Assembly: GCA_026874595.1 (NCBI GenBank)
Contig: CM049314.1
Coordinates: forward strand, 24,315,729 to 24,379,728
Origin: Sipunculus nudus
Taxonomy: Eukaryota > Annelida > Sipuncula > Golfingiida > Sipunculidae
Length of the DNA stretch: 64,000 bases
Reading direction: 5' to 3'
Shown here: positions 63,807 through 64,000 of the stretch, one piece after another
Position numbering within the stretch: the stretch's first letter is position 1
Layout: each line of letters opens with the position of its first letter
Translations under genes and position numbers: made by a program
The notes under the pieces: generated by a model
What the model was told of the DNA's origin: nothing
Seen by the model: the letters and a program-made list of their open reading frames with translations, nothing else
Databases searched by the model: none

Positions 63807-64000
63807 TAGCTCAGCTGACTATAAGTCATCTGAGCTATAGTCGTGGTCCGTCGTCCGTCCGGATGTCCGTCCGTAAGACTGGCACGTTTCGACACCGTTG
63901 GACCTACGAATCTGAAATTCGGCATACAGTTAGATGTCCCCAAAATCTCCTACCATGCCGAAAATTGGGTCAATAGGACTTCGTTCCTTCGAGATATTAA
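63807..64000 (+). mobile_element. TAGCTCAGCTGAC-family element, 5' end at window edge
   Basis: 5' hairpin (AGCTCAG with CTGAGCT), GTCCGTCGTCCGTCC tract, then GGACCTACGAATCTGAAATT and AGATGTCCCCAAAATCTCC. This stretch is the inverse of 32080-32265. The element continues beyond the window. Confidence 0.75.

Overview
The window is nuclear DNA of a metazoan, most likely a bivalve mollusc. It has spliced genes with long AT-rich introns, GT-AG junctions and very many short non-autonomous repeats of types I associate with bivalve genomes. The taxon is inferred from gene content and repeat style and no species is named.

Three protein-coding genes can be reconstructed exon by exon with consistent reading phase. 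(1) 481-18153, plus strand: the 3' eleven coding exons of a DUF885-family protein, with an HExxPGHH metal-site-like motif and a C-terminal hydrophobic tail; its 5' exons lie left of the window. (2) 33569-36316, minus strand: a two-exon mTERF-family mitochondrial regulator of 509 residues. (3) 43023-59176, plus strand: a complete nine-exon ATG3, the E2-like enzyme of autophagy (305 residues, catalytic Cys255). The mTERF and ATG3 genes are divergent, with about 6.7 kb between their start codons. The three genes show no obvious pathway link. A degenerate non-LTR retrotransposon sits in ATG3 intron 1.

Most of the rest is transposon-derived. The most interesting pattern is a set of element families with one shared plan. 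Each begins with a 5' terminal hairpin, often followed by a (TCCG)n or (GCC)n tract. A variable number of central tandem units follows. Near the 3' end there is an inverted copy of the 5' terminus, then a short perfect hairpin and a CTAG or CTTG end, with insertion between T residues. This is the plan of Helentron-associated (HINE/Pearl-like) non-autonomous elements. The best copies are 59956-61400, 11633-12795, 26085-28994 (minus) and 55081-56342. A long family starting TAGCTCAGCTGAC (588-3326, 8544-10956, 10957-13989, 29542-32265 minus, 49262-50775, 51491-52429, 63807-end) fits the same plan and hosts nested insertions of the others. Central units are shared between families and carry dense AGGTCAAAGGTCA (DR1-like) motifs and a GGTGGCGCCACCT palindrome.

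Other mobile DNA includes a 3.76-kb foldback element with about 0.76-kb arms (38886-42644) just upstream of ATG3, two MULE-like MITEs with 9-bp target duplications, a 214-bp MITE with an 8-bp duplication, a TTAA-flanked MITE family, and two tRNA-derived SINE-like sequences. No transposase, Rep/helicase, CRISPR array, rRNA or functional tRNA gene was recognised.
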